Shown here in pieces: positions 1 through 8,193 of a DNA stretch of 64,000 nt; position 1 is the first letter of the stretch; the number at the start of each line of letters is the position of its first letter. The notes under the pieces were generated by a model. The model was not told where the DNA came from. It did not search any database and worked only from the letters and a program-made list of their open reading frames with translations. Location: NCBI GenBank assembly GCA_017416855.1, contig JAFQAZ010000018.1:1-64000 (forward strand), given 5' to 3'. Origin of the DNA: Clostridia bacterium. GTDB taxonomy: Bacteria; Bacillota; Clostridia; UBA1381; UBA9506. A program made the position numbers and the translations under genes.

Positions 1-1469
1 GTTCCGGTTTTGACCGTCCCGGATTTAATCAAATGATGAGAGATGCTGATGCCGGGGAAATTGATTGTATTATTGTAAAGGACCTTTCGCGTTTCGGAAG
101 AAATCACTACGAGTGCGACAGATATATGCAGATGGTATTTCCTCAAAAGGGAATAAGGTTTATTGCCATAACTGACAATTATGACAGTAATAATGATACA
201 AGCGAAATGGATATGTTCATGATACCTATTAAAAACATTATAAACGATAATTATTGTCGTGATATATCGGTTAAAATCAGAGCACAGCTTGATACAAAGA
301 GAAGAATGGGGGAATGTGTTAAAAACTTTGCCCCGTTTGGATACATAAAGGATCCTGAAGACAGACACAAATTGATTATTGATGAATATGCAGCATTTGT
401 AGTAAAAGAAATATTTCATATGATGCTTAAGGGACACAGTGTTAACAGTATAGTTAATGAACTGAATGAAAGGGGTATTAAATCCCCTGCAGAGTATAAA
501 AAGAGTCAGAACAGTAAATACACAGCTACACTTCAACGCAAATTGGTTGCCAAATGGTGTGCAACAGAAGTAAGAAATATACTCTCGGATATGACTTATT
601 GCGGTTCTCTGGCACAGGGACGTACTACAAAACCAACATTCAAGTGTAAAAAATCAAAGCCCGTTGATAAAGAAAACTGGGTTGTAGTAAATGACACACA
701 CGATGCTATTATTCCTTTATCGCATTTTAAGGCAGTGGAGAGATTGCTTGAACTTGAAACACGCATCTCGCCATCACAAAAAACAGTTTATCCGCTTTCG
801 GGAATGGTCAGATGCGGAAAATGCGGCGGTAAAATGACGAGGAAGGTAAAAAGCACGAAGTCCGGGAAATATCCGTATCTTGTATGCTGTAATAAGGCTA
901 ACAAATCCTGCGATATGCCAATGATTCCCTATAATGAGGCAGAAGAGGTTGTTTTAAAAGCATTGCAGTTTCATATTAGATGTATGATTGATGTTAATTA
1001 TCGTCTGCAAAAGCATGGTAACACTTCAATTGCAGAGAGTATCAATAACATTTTGCTTATGGATATCAGCGAAAAGAGAAATGAAATTAAAGCAATCGAA
1101 AACTCTATTGTTTTTCTCTGTGAAAAGCATATAAGCGGTGTATTAGGTGATGAGGAATATATAAGACTCCGTAAAGTCAAGACGAAGATGCTGGAAGATG
1201 CGGAGGCATCGCTGGAAGTTTTGCAAAAAAAACACGAAACATCGCAAAATGTTGTAGAACAAAATGATTCGTGGGTAGAGGTGTTCAGACAATATCAGAA
1301 TTTAGGTGCACTCAAACGGGAAGCAGTTGCTTTGTTTGTTAAAAATGTTGTGTTCGGTGCTGACAGGACGGTAGATATACGATTTGTTTATCAAACCGAA
1401 CTGGATGAGCTAAATAAAATCTCTGATAACATTAAATCGGAACAGTTTATATGTTCCGAGGCAGTGTAA
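1..1469 (+). CDS. Large serine recombinase 1 (5' end outside window)
   Basis: Site-specific recombinase of the resolvase/invertase superfamily that would integrate or excise a mobile element. The frame is open from the first bases, so the start and the catalytic serine lie upstream; about 488 residues are visible. Seen: the end of the resolvase catalytic domain with the conserved LSRFGRN arginines, then a Recombinase DNA-binding domain (about visible residues 90-240), then a zinc beta-ribbon with CGKC followed about 25 residues later by a second pair of cysteines, then a coiled-coil stretch near 340-420. It is the first of three consecutive recombinase genes and ends 15 bases before the next. 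Family and role are secure; the element it moves is inferred. Confidence 0.93.
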   Translation, partial: SGFDRPGFNQMMRDADAGEIDCIIVKDLSRFGRNHYECDRYMQMVFPQKGIRFIAITDNYDSNNDTSEMDMFMIPIKNIINDNYCRDISVKIRAQLDTKRRMGECVKNFAPFGYIKDPEDRHKLIIDEYAAFVVKEIFHMMLKGHSVNSIVNELNERGIKSPAEYKKSQNSKYTATLQRKLVAKWCATEVRNILSDMTYCGSLAQGRTTKPTFKCKKSKPVDKENWVVVNDTHDAIIPLSHFKAVERLLELETRISPSQKTVYPLSGMVRCGKCGGKMTRKVKSTKSGKYPYLVCCNKANKSCDMPMIPYNEAEEVVLKALQFHIRCMIDVNYRLQKHGNTSIAESINNILLMDISEKRNEIKAIENSIVFLCEKHISGVLGDEEYIRLRKVKTKMLEDAEASLEVLQKKHETSQNVVEQNDSWVEVFRQYQNLGALKREAVALFVKNVVFGADRTVDIRFVYQTELDELNKISDNIKSEQFICSEAV

Positions 1470-1484
1470 GGGAGGGAATACAAC

Positions 1485-3149
1485 ATGGCACGAAAAAGCA
1501 AAGAAACAATGCTGGCTGAAAAAAACAAGCAGGAGCAAATTACCACTACATACAGAACTGCAGCTTACATCCGCTTATCAACTGAAGACTTCAGACACAA
1601 AGGCAATGTAAATATTCTCCGTGATCAGGAGCATTTTGTAACAAACTATATTAATACCAAAGGAGACTTGATGCTGTGTGATGTGTTCTGCGATAACGGA
1701 GAATCAGGACTAAGTTTTCAAAGACCGGGATTCGAGGCAATGATTAAAGGTGTTGTAGATGGTAAATATAACTGTATTGTTGTAAAAGACCTATCCCGAT
1801 TTGGAAGAAACCATCTTGAGGCGGCTTATTATATTTACAAGTTTTTTGCTAAGTACAATACAAGGTTTATTGCAATAAACGATGATTATGATTCCTTATA
1901 CGGAAACAATACCGCACTTGAAGACATCTTACTTCCAATTAAAAATCTGATAAATGAGAACTATGCCAGAGAAGCATCAAGAAAAGTAGGAATCAGCAGG
2001 CGTAATACAATTGATAAAGGTTTATTCATATCCGCTTTTGCTCCTTTTGGATATAAAAAGAGCGGAACAAAAGCGGGTAGACTCGAAATAGATGAGGAAG
2101 TTGCTCCAATCGTAAGACGAGTTTTTGATATGTTTGTCATTCAGGATATGTCGATTGTTGAGATAAGCAGACAACTTAATGATGAAGGAGTGGTATCGCC
2201 GGCACAGTATAAGATAAAAAAAGGTATATCCAAAAACAAAAGATGGGCCAATGCCGTCTGGAATACACATACTGTTAAAGCTATACTCAGTAATCCGTTA
2301 TACGTTGGCTATCTTGTCCTTGGCAAAACAAGGATAGATATGTATAGGAATGAACCTTTAAGAATAACAAAACCGGAGGAACGAAATGTTGTTCCGAATG
2401 CTCATGATTCAATTGTTTCAGACGAAATTTTCGAAATGGCACAAATGAAACTTGAAAAGAGTAAACGCGAGCCGATAACAAATAAGATGACTATTCCTTA
2501 TATATTCAATAACCTATATTGTGGATGTTGTGGTGCAAAATTAGTCAAGCAATATAAGAAAGACAAAACAGGTAATGTAAGTCATATCTTTTATGCTTGT
2601 CCGTCAGATTCCAGGGGAAAGCAGACACATTGTAGCTTCAGAAAAATAAATGAAGACGAACTATGTGAGGTTGTTTACAGTTCATTGCAGTTTTATATAT
2701 GTATGGCTGTCAAAAACAAGAAAATCGTTTTAAATCCCAACTCTAAGGTTTTGACGGAATATGAGGAGGACATCGCAAGGTGCAACGAGATAATTGAAGA
2801 TATTGATACTTTGCGAAGTAATCTGTTTGATGATTTTCGAACCGGCAAGATAACAAGCGATGAATATAACGCACTTACAGAAGTCTACAGGGAAAAGCAG
2901 GAACGTTATCAGACATTGCTTAAAAGTCTTGAATTTGACAGAGAAAAGTATATCAAGGATAGGCTTGAACGACTAAACTGGTTTAATAAGTTGCTTCAGT
3001 TTGAAAAAGATAACCATCTTACAAAAGAAATTGTTGATGCATTTATAGAAAGAATTAATTTGTCAGGTGATGATCAAATAGAAATCTGTTATAAGTTTTC
3101 AGATGTCTTCAAAGACATTATCTCAAACGGTGGTGTCTGCATTGGGTAA
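1485..3149 (+). CDS. Large serine recombinase 2
   Basis: Full-length 554-residue large serine recombinase. The catalytic serine is Ser32 in the motif AAYIRLSTED. The second catalytic segment VKDLSRFGRN lies near residue 100, the Recombinase domain at about 175-300, a four-cysteine zinc ribbon starting YCGCCG near 345, and a coiled coil after 420. A strong GGGAGGG ribosome site precedes the ATG. It starts 15 bases after recombinase 1 and overlaps recombinase 3, so the three are translated as one unit. Two or three tandem recombinases of this type are known from several Firmicutes integrative elements, where the proteins act together. Here each is intact except for the window cut in the first. 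Confidence 0.95.
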   Translation: MARKSKETMLAEKNKQEQITTTYRTAAYIRLSTEDFRHKGNVNILRDQEHFVTNYINTKGDLMLCDVFCDNGESGLSFQRPGFEAMIKGVVDGKYNCIVVKDLSRFGRNHLEAAYYIYKFFAKYNTRFIAINDDYDSLYGNNTALEDILLPIKNLINENYAREASRKVGISRRNTIDKGLFISAFAPFGYKKSGTKAGRLEIDEEVAPIVRRVFDMFVIQDMSIVEISRQLNDEGVVSPAQYKIKKGISKNKRWANAVWNTHTVKAILSNPLYVGYLVLGKTRIDMYRNEPLRITKPEERNVVPNAHDSIVSDEIFEMAQMKLEKSKREPITNKMTIPYIFNNLYCGCCGAKLVKQYKKDKTGNVSHIFYACPSDSRGKQTHCSFRKINEDELCEVVYSSLQFYICMAVKNKKIVLNPNSKVLTEYEEDIARCNEIIEDIDTLRSNLFDDFRTGKITSDEYNALTEVYREKQERYQTLLKSLEFDREKYIKDRLERLNWFNKLLQFEKDNHLTKEIVDAFIERINLSGDDQIEICYKFSDVFKDIISNGGVCIG

Positions 3150-4713
3150 GGTTATAGCAATGTATATGCGTCTGTCCGTTGCCGATGACGACTTTGAAGA
3201 AGATGAAAGTAACAGCATCAAAGCGCAGAGAGATTTAATGTATCAATATATTAGTGAAAAAGAAGAATTCAAGGATTACGAAATCGAAGAGTTTTGTGAT
3301 GACGGATACTCCGGTACAAACTTCGATAGACCTGGCGTCAGGCGTATGCTTGAACTTGCTGAAAGCGGTATAATAAATGTTATCATAGTCAAGGATTTTT
3401 CCCGTTTTGGAAGAAACAGTATTGATGTGGGGCATTACATAGAGGAGATATTCCCTTATACAGGCTTGAGGTTTATAGCAATTAATGATCGCTATGACAG
3501 TAACAATTATGTCGGGGATACCGGCGGATTTGAAATATCTATAAAAAATCTCATATCACAAATCTATGCGCAGGATGCATCAAAGAAAATCAGGACAAGC
3601 TTTCACTCTAAAGCCCGAAACGGTGAATACATTGGATTTCAGAAAATATATGGTTATATCATTAACGAAAACAAAAAGCTTATACTGGACAGAGAACCTG
3701 CAGCAGTTGTGAAAAAGATATTTGAAATGCGAAGTCAGGGAAAAACTTACGATGCGATTGCAAAGTATCTGAATGATGAAAAAATTCTTGTTCCCCGACT
3801 GTATTTTAAATACAACAAGCTGAAAGATGATGGTACAATCCCTGAAATGAGTATGTGGACCCGGACAATCCTTCATAAAATGCTTAATAATGAACAGTAC
3901 ACTGGGAAACTAATATTCGGAAGGTATAAGGTGGATAAAATTCGTGGAAAAACAGCCACCAATGTTCCACGAGATAAGTGGATCATTACCGAGAATGCAC
4001 ATGAGCCGATTGTAAGTGAAGAACTGTTTGATAAAGCTAAATCAAAACAGGGTAAATCTCGGAAAGGAATTACAACTGGTACAACCTTATTTAGTGGAAA
4101 GGTTGTCTGTGGCAACTGTGGTAGGAATTTTTACACATGGTCAAAGAATCGAGTTCTTCTCTGCCAGACCCCAGTTTTGACGGGAAACACGGGTTGCTAT
4201 GATAAAAAGATACGTGAGGATTATTTGATTGCTTTAATTGAAGACTCTATTAAATGCGTTCTGCAAAGCAACAAAGAAAAAACAGCAAAGTTCAAAGAAG
4301 AAGTTATCATATCTGCAAGTGAATTAAATATGGCTAATAAAGAACTCCAAGCTGAAGTTAGTATCCTTGACAGAATAAGAAGGAATAAAGAAAAACTGTT
4401 CCAGAAATTAATGGATAATCAAGTAACTGATGATGAATACATAACATTATCCAAAGAGTTGGAGTTTGAACAAATAACTGTCGAGGACAGAATCAGAGAA
4501 CTGAAGAAAAAACAAAAAGGCGTTCTTGCACAAACGAATGAAAAAGAACTCAATGCAAAAGTTTATAAAGAGATTGGAGAGATTAAAAAGATTGATAGAA
4601 AGGTAGTAGAAAAATTAATTGATAAGATGATAGTAAAAAAAGAAGGGAGCGTTGAAATCCAATGGAGATTTAAAGAAATTTTCAAAATGAATAAAGACTT
4701 GACAGTACAATAA
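3103..4713 (+). CDS. Large serine recombinase 3
   Basis: Third tandem large serine recombinase, up to 536 residues. Catalytic serine is Ser25 of the longest reading (AMYMRLSVAD); the VKDFSRFGRN segment, Recombinase domain, zinc ribbon (CGNCGRNF followed by a more distant cysteine pair) and C-terminal coiled coil follow. The start is uncertain: ATG 3103 overlaps gene 2 by 47 bases and has no clear ribosome site. TTG 3142 would give a natural first strand, and ATG 3160 has AAGG upstream just past the stop of gene 2. The gene ends a few bases before a MITE-like repeat, so the right boundary of the mobile element is probably close to 4714-4735. Confidence 0.93.
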   Translation: MSSKTLSQTVVSALGKVIAMYMRLSVADDDFEEDESNSIKAQRDLMYQYISEKEEFKDYEIEEFCDDGYSGTNFDRPGVRRMLELAESGIINVIIVKDFSRFGRNSIDVGHYIEEIFPYTGLRFIAINDRYDSNNYVGDTGGFEISIKNLISQIYAQDASKKIRTSFHSKARNGEYIGFQKIYGYIINENKKLILDREPAAVVKKIFEMRSQGKTYDAIAKYLNDEKILVPRLYFKYNKLKDDGTIPEMSMWTRTILHKMLNNEQYTGKLIFGRYKVDKIRGKTATNVPRDKWIITENAHEPIVSEELFDKAKSKQGKSRKGITTGTTLFSGKVVCGNCGRNFYTWSKNRVLLCQTPVLTGNTGCYDKKIREDYLIALIEDSIKCVLQSNKEKTAKFKEEVIISASELNMANKELQAEVSILDRIRRNKEKLFQKLMDNQVTDDEYITLSKELEFEQITVEDRIRELKKKQKGVLAQTNEKELNAKVYKEIGEIKKIDRKVVEKLIDKMIVKKEGSVEIQWRFKEIFKMNKDLTVQ

Positions 4714-4719
4714 AATGCA

Positions 4720-4905
4720 GTCTGACAGGTCGCAAAATTTAATAGTAATAGTTTGCAATTTTTTGATATTTATGATAAAATAAATTAGCGGGAAAATCTA
4801 ACATTCCCACGGGTCCTTGAAGTAAATTGTTCAGATTAAATCAGTTGAAAATATAGGAAAAATTCTTTAGTCCCTATTATTCACTGTTCACCTGACTTGA
4901 CACGA
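4720..4905. repeat. MITE-like element, copy 1
   Basis: About 186 bases. The right end GACTTGACACGA (4894-4905) is the inverse of TCGTGTCAAGTC found at the left end of copy 3; a degenerate left end (CTGACAGGTC) starts at 4722. Bases 4875-4905 are identical over 31 positions to 6500-6530 in copy 2, and most of the interior aligns. An internal hairpin GGGAA/TTCCC (4790-4808) is conserved as CGAGAA/TTCTCG in copy 2. No coding capacity. Mobile-element nature is inferred from copy number and inverted ends. Confidence 0.7.
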
Positions 4906-4920
4906 GCGTTGTAAGGCAAC

Positions 4921-5056
4921 ACAGCTAAATTACTTCGTAGCTAAATTGACCTTTCGGTCAGCTAATAGCGAATTTAATTTAGCTATTTTGAAAAACAATT
5001 TGGCTATGGAGCAAAGCGGAATAATTTAGCTTTGAACTTTAGTCCAAAATTTAGCT
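4921..5056. repeat. Cluster of AGCTAAATT / AATTTAGCT short repeats
   Basis: Short motif in both orientations: AGCTAAATT at 4923 and 4939, and the inverse AATTTAGCT at 4976, 5023 and 5048, with a one-base variant at 4997. A small TGACC/GGTCA hairpin lies at 4947-4960. The two orientations can fold on each other into a long imperfect stem. This resembles the AT-rich palindromic intergenic repeats of gut Firmicutes. With copy 1 of the MITE it fills the whole gap between recombinase 3 and the serine hydrolase. Confidence 0.6.
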
Positions 5057-5061
5057 ATAAT
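5032..5061 (+). promoter_or_regulatory. Probable promoter of serine hydrolase
   Basis: TTGAAC (5032-5037), an 18-base spacer and TATAAT (5056-5061), 36 bases before the ATG at 5098. The -10 box overlaps the last base of the final AATTTAGCT repeat, so the repeat cluster seems to supply part of the promoter. Confidence 0.5.
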
Positions 5062-5097
5062 AAATTAAACGAATGATGTTTAAAGGAGATTTGATAT

Positions 5098-6279
5098 ATG
5101 AATTATGATAAGCTTAAAAACCTTATGGAATATTTTGTAGAAGAAAACTATGCACCCGGAAATACTATTAAAGTATATCTTGGCAAGAACAAGGTTTTTG
5201 ATTATTCCTGCGGATATTCCGATATAAACAAAAAAATAAAGATGACCGGAGATGAATATTTCAATTTATATTCGTGCTCTAAAATAACAACTGTAACAGC
5301 TGCTTTACAACTTGTCGAAAAAGGGATAATTATGCTTAATGACCCACTTTATGAATATATCCCTGAATATAGAGATATGTACGTAAAAACATCAAGTGGT
5401 GATATTGTTAAAGCAACCAAGGATATAAAGGTTTTGAATCTTTTTAATATGACAGCGGGTCTTACATATAATGTGGATACGAATGGTATAAATAAAGCAC
5501 GGGAAATTACGCAAGGGAAAATGGATACAGATAAGGTTGTAAGATGTATTGCAAGTGATCCTCTTTCTTTTGAACCGGGTGAAAAATTTCAGTATAGCTT
5601 ATGCCATGATGTACTTGCTGGATTGGTTTCGATTGTAACAGGACAAAAATTTCGTGATTATGTAAAACAAAATATATTTGACCCATTAGAGATGTATTCT
5701 TCCACATATCATTTAACTTCAAAAGTCGAAAAGAATATGGCGGCACAATATAGGTTCGTGACTGATAGTAGCCATGCACAGCTTGATATTGTGAGTGCTC
5801 AAAAATATGGAAATGATAAAAATGGAACCTTTGTAGATGTGGGAATTAAGAATGGACATGTTTTAGGTGATGAATATGACAGCGGTGGTGCCGGAATAAT
5901 TTCTGATGTAGCTGATTATGTAAAGCTTGCGGCAGCCTTGGCAAATTATGGACAGGGACTTACTGGAGAGAGAATTCTATCGCCTTCAACAGTAGATTTA
6001 ATGAGAACTAATACTCTCGACGAAAAGCAGATAAAAACATTTAACTGGAAACAGCTTGAGGGCTATGGATACGGACTTGGTGTACGAACTATGACAGACC
6101 GTGTAAAAGGAAGTTCGCTTAGTAACATAGGTGAGTTCGGCTGGGGTGGAGCTGCAGGTGCATCAGTTTATATAGATCCTCAAATTGGACTGGCGGCAGT
6201 TTATGCAAAACATACATTAAACCCAAGGGAAGAGTATTATCAGCCAAGGATAAGAAATGTTTTGTATTCGTGTTTGTGA
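5098..6279 (+). CDS. Serine hydrolase, class C beta-lactamase/esterase fold
   Basis: 393 residues, no signal peptide, so cytoplasmic. SxxK motif is S59-C-S-K62. A tyrosine motif YSLCHD begins at Y166. GYGYGLGVRTM and the GWGG turn (348-351) match the C-terminal part of the family. These proteins cleave esters or amides (deacetylases, esterases, peptidases); in a glycan locus an ester-removing role is plausible, and antibiotic resistance is not implied. Start supported by TAAAGGAG nine bases upstream. The gene is bracketed by direct copies of the MITE-like element. A broken paralogue lies at 60257-61320 and shares the motifs in order. Confidence 0.88.
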   Translation: MNYDKLKNLMEYFVEENYAPGNTIKVYLGKNKVFDYSCGYSDINKKIKMTGDEYFNLYSCSKITTVTAALQLVEKGIIMLNDPLYEYIPEYRDMYVKTSSGDIVKATKDIKVLNLFNMTAGLTYNVDTNGINKAREITQGKMDTDKVVRCIASDPLSFEPGEKFQYSLCHDVLAGLVSIVTGQKFRDYVKQNIFDPLEMYSSTYHLTSKVEKNMAAQYRFVTDSSHAQLDIVSAQKYGNDKNGTFVDVGIKNGHVLGDEYDSGGAGIISDVADYVKLAAALANYGQGLTGERILSPSTVDLMRTNTLDEKQIKTFNWKQLEGYGYGLGVRTMTDRVKGSSLSNIGEFGWGGAAGASVYIDPQIGLAAVYAKHTLNPREEYYQPRIRNVLYSCL

Positions 6280-6317
6280 TATTATTGTGTTGGCATACAG
6301 ATTATACCGTCTTTGAA

Positions 6318-6342
6318 ACACAAGAGAAGGGTCCTATTGTGT
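6318..6342. repeat. REP-like hairpin, copy A
   Basis: ACACAA (6318-6323) pairs with TTGTGT (6337-6342) around a loop containing GGGTCC. The same design recurs at 8079-8103. In both places the hairpin ends 33-35 bases before the motif TTAGTTTGCCGAT of the MITE-like element, so the two form one composite repeat. Confidence 0.6.
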
Positions 6343-6363
6343 TCTAGTTTGCATCGAATGTAT

Positions 6364-6530
6364 AAATTTAATAAATTAGTTTGCCGATTTTGATATTTAC
6401 ATATACTATCGGATGCGAGAAAATCTAGTATTCTCGTGGGTTCTGATGAAAAGTGATTCAGAAAAAACAGTTGAAAAATTAAGGAAAAGTGGTAGGTCTT
6501 ATTATTCACTGTTCACCTGACTTGACACGA
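6364..6530. repeat. MITE-like element, copy 2
   Basis: Best preserved interior and right end. It ends GACTTGACACGA (6519-6530). The internal hairpin CGAGAA (6416-6421) / TTCTCG (6431-6436) keeps pairing relative to copy 1 through a paired A-T to G-C change. The left inverted end is decayed. With copy 1 it forms direct repeats flanking the serine hydrolase gene. Confidence 0.7.
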
Positions 6531-6562
6531 ACTGTAATTATGTCGAATAAAGTTGAAAGAAA

Positions 6563-6690
6563 AAGCCTCTCCTGTGTAAGGAGAGGTGGGTTTGCAAAGC
6601 AAACTCGGAGGGGTTGTGAATAAACAAAGCAAATACAATCCCTCAGTCAGCTATGCTGACAGCTCCCTTTGCACTTGGCTTGACAATCTG
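6563..6690. repeat. Multi-hairpin palindromic intergenic repeat
   Basis: Chain of hairpins: CCTCTCC/GGAGAGG (about 6565-6586), GTTTGC/GCAAAC (6590-6604), GAGGGGTTGT (6608-6617) pairing with ACAATCCCTC (6635-6644), and GTCAGC/GCTGAC (6646-6660), then a decayed right arm starting AGCTCCCTTT. This is the layout of a dispersed repeat that I recognise from many gut Firmicutes genomes (basis: recollection, not a search). Together with REP hairpin A and MITE copy 2 it accounts for most of the 490-base gap 6280-6770. Confidence 0.65.
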
Positions 6691-6770
6691 ACGAGCCTTT
6701 GATAAGTTGCATCTAAGCCTTATGTCTCGCAATCGAAAAAATATAACCATTATAATTTGAGGCGAAAAAT

Positions 6771-7532
6771 ATGCTAAATGAAAAAAGATACATAGAAGTC
6801 AAAAATGTTTTTGCGGAACATGGTGTTGAGTTAACGGAGAGTGACATTAGATTATATGCGGATGTATTTGAAATCATAGCCCACTATGTTAACGACAAAC
6901 TTACCACTAGAGAAATAATGGAAGCCTATGATTTTTTAAGTGATGTAATCTTAAATCGACGTCCTGATATAAAAGTTCATGTTGAGAAAAGTGAAAAGAT
7001 TAAGCTACAGGTTGCTCTTATGGATAAGATACCTTTTATAGGAAATAAATTGGATTTAGAAGAAAAAACCACCTTTGCATTTTGCATATATCTTGGTGAA
7101 TGTGTGCGTATATATGATGAGGAAAATGACACGATGACAAATGGGATTGTGTTATTTAAGTCTGTAGAAAGCATTGGACAGGAATTTGAGAACTATAAGT
7201 CAATAAATCCAACCATGTTTGGGTGCGTTATAGATAATACTGCTAATGAAAGCAGAAAGGATTTTGGATATAGCAAAAGCAATCCTGTTTTAACAAAAAC
7301 AATTGGTGAAGCATATAATTACTTGTCTCGACTTGTATATGAAGGTGGTAGTATTACATATACCAGAATTGGAAGTGTTAGTGGAGGTAATGGGTATATA
7401 CTTGATATGTATAAAATCACAGTAACAAAAAGTATATTATTTTTCAGGAAAAGTATGGATTATACAATTTATATTGACTCGTATGCTAATTCAACCTCTA
7501 CCAAAGCACCTAAACCGTTTATTTTAAAGTAG
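6771..7532 (+). CDS. Hypothetical protein, 253 aa
   Basis: Not recognised. No signal peptide or membrane helix is obvious. The first 65 residues look helical, with a LTxxDIRLYADVFEIIAHYV pattern; residues about 70-250 look like mixed strands with a long aromatic-rich C-terminal part. ATG preceded by TTGAGGCG. It is followed after a short gap by another unknown small protein in the same direction, and both lie between repeat copies, in the most changeable part of the window. An accessory or partner-type role is only a guess. Confidence 0.6.
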   Translation: MLNEKRYIEVKNVFAEHGVELTESDIRLYADVFEIIAHYVNDKLTTREIMEAYDFLSDVILNRRPDIKVHVEKSEKIKLQVALMDKIPFIGNKLDLEEKTTFAFCIYLGECVRIYDEENDTMTNGIVLFKSVESIGQEFENYKSINPTMFGCVIDNTANESRKDFGYSKSNPVLTKTIGEAYNYLSRLVYEGGSITYTRIGSVSGGNGYILDMYKITVTKSILFFRKSMDYTIYIDSYANSTSTKAPKPFILK

Positions 7533-7595
7533 TTTTTATATGTTGCTTTAATCAGTTAATTGATAGATGTATTCGTAAAACGAAGGGTGATATAT

Positions 7596-8030
7596 ATGAA
7601 TTTTATAAATGATAATATGAGTATTACGGTGTATATTGAAGGGTATACTGAGAAGCCTGAAGTATTTATTGATGAAAAAGAGGGGAGAAATGCCCTTGAC
7701 TGCACGGTTGCTTATGTGTCAAAAGACCCCTTTCTTGACGGTGTTATGTGGGATGAAATTTTCAAAACGGATGGAATTGCTTGCTTATATAGTCTAGTAT
7801 TTGATTTACTAAGGGGCAAGACAGATAAAATGGCATATAAAGATGAATGGGAAAACTTCATATTAAATGTGTATAAAAAAACAGAAGACTTATATGAACT
7901 TCACCTTTCTATCCTTCAAAGATCACGGGGGAGTTATCTAAACGGAACTTTTGATTATACAAAAGACAATCTTAAGGAATTAGCAGATGAGTTACAGAAA
8001 TATACAGAGTTGTATCCTGTTATAGAGTAA
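7596..8030 (+). CDS. Hypothetical small acidic protein, 144 aa
   Basis: Not recognised. The frame is open from 7560, but ATG 7596 is preceded by GAAGGGTGA at good spacing and is preferred, giving 144 residues. It is acidic and has no signal peptide or membrane segment. A beta-strand-rich start (ITVYIEGYTEKPEVFI) is followed by helices (WENFILNVYKKTEDLYELHLS). Size, charge and position after an unknown gene resemble small accessory or immunity-type proteins, but nothing in the sequence proves this. Confidence 0.55.
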   Translation: MNFINDNMSITVYIEGYTEKPEVFIDEKEGRNALDCTVAYVSKDPFLDGVMWDEIFKTDGIACLYSLVFDLLRGKTDKMAYKDEWENFILNVYKKTEDLYELHLSILQRSRGSYLNGTFDYTKDNLKELADELQKYTELYPVIE

Positions 8031-8076
8031 CTTTTTGTTAAATAATCAAAGAAGGATATGACTTGCGGCAGCAAAT

Positions 8077-8105
8077 GGACACAAAGGGACGGTTTTATTG
8101 TGTTC
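8077..8105. repeat. REP-like hairpin, copy B
   Basis: GGACACAA (8077-8084) pairs with TTGTGTTCC (8098-8106) with one bulge; the loop holds GGGACGG. Clostridial REP-type hairpins often carry a GGGACGGTT core between ACACA/TGTGT arms (from memory). Same position relative to the MITE-like motif as hairpin A. Confidence 0.6.
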
Positions 8106-8109
8106 CAAA

Positions 8110-8170
8110 TCGTGTCAAGTCCATACAATTTAAAAGATTAGTTTGCCGATTATAATTATTTACATATATC
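8110..8170. repeat. MITE-like element, copy 3 (truncated)
   Basis: Keeps the left inverted end TCGTGTCAAGTC (8110-8121) and the motif TTAGTTTGCCGAT (8138-8150) followed by ATTTACATAT, then stops matching just before mtnN. The right half, including the internal hairpin, is missing. The gap 8031-8193 holds this and REP hairpin B. Confidence 0.6.
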
Positions 8171-8193
8171 ACATCAAGAAGGGAATTGTTGCT

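Noticed and set aside
4788-4905. Possible riboswitch in front of the serine hydrolase
   Set aside because: The structured sequence recurs behind the gene and near mtnN with inverted ends, so a mobile repeat explains it better; no match to a riboswitch I know.
4921-5056. Possible CRISPR array
   Set aside because: The repeated unit is only nine bases, occurs in both directions and has uneven spacing; no cas genes.
5098-6279. Antibiotic-resistance beta-lactamase
   Set aside because: The fold also covers many esterases and peptidases; no export signal, and the locus is about glycans.
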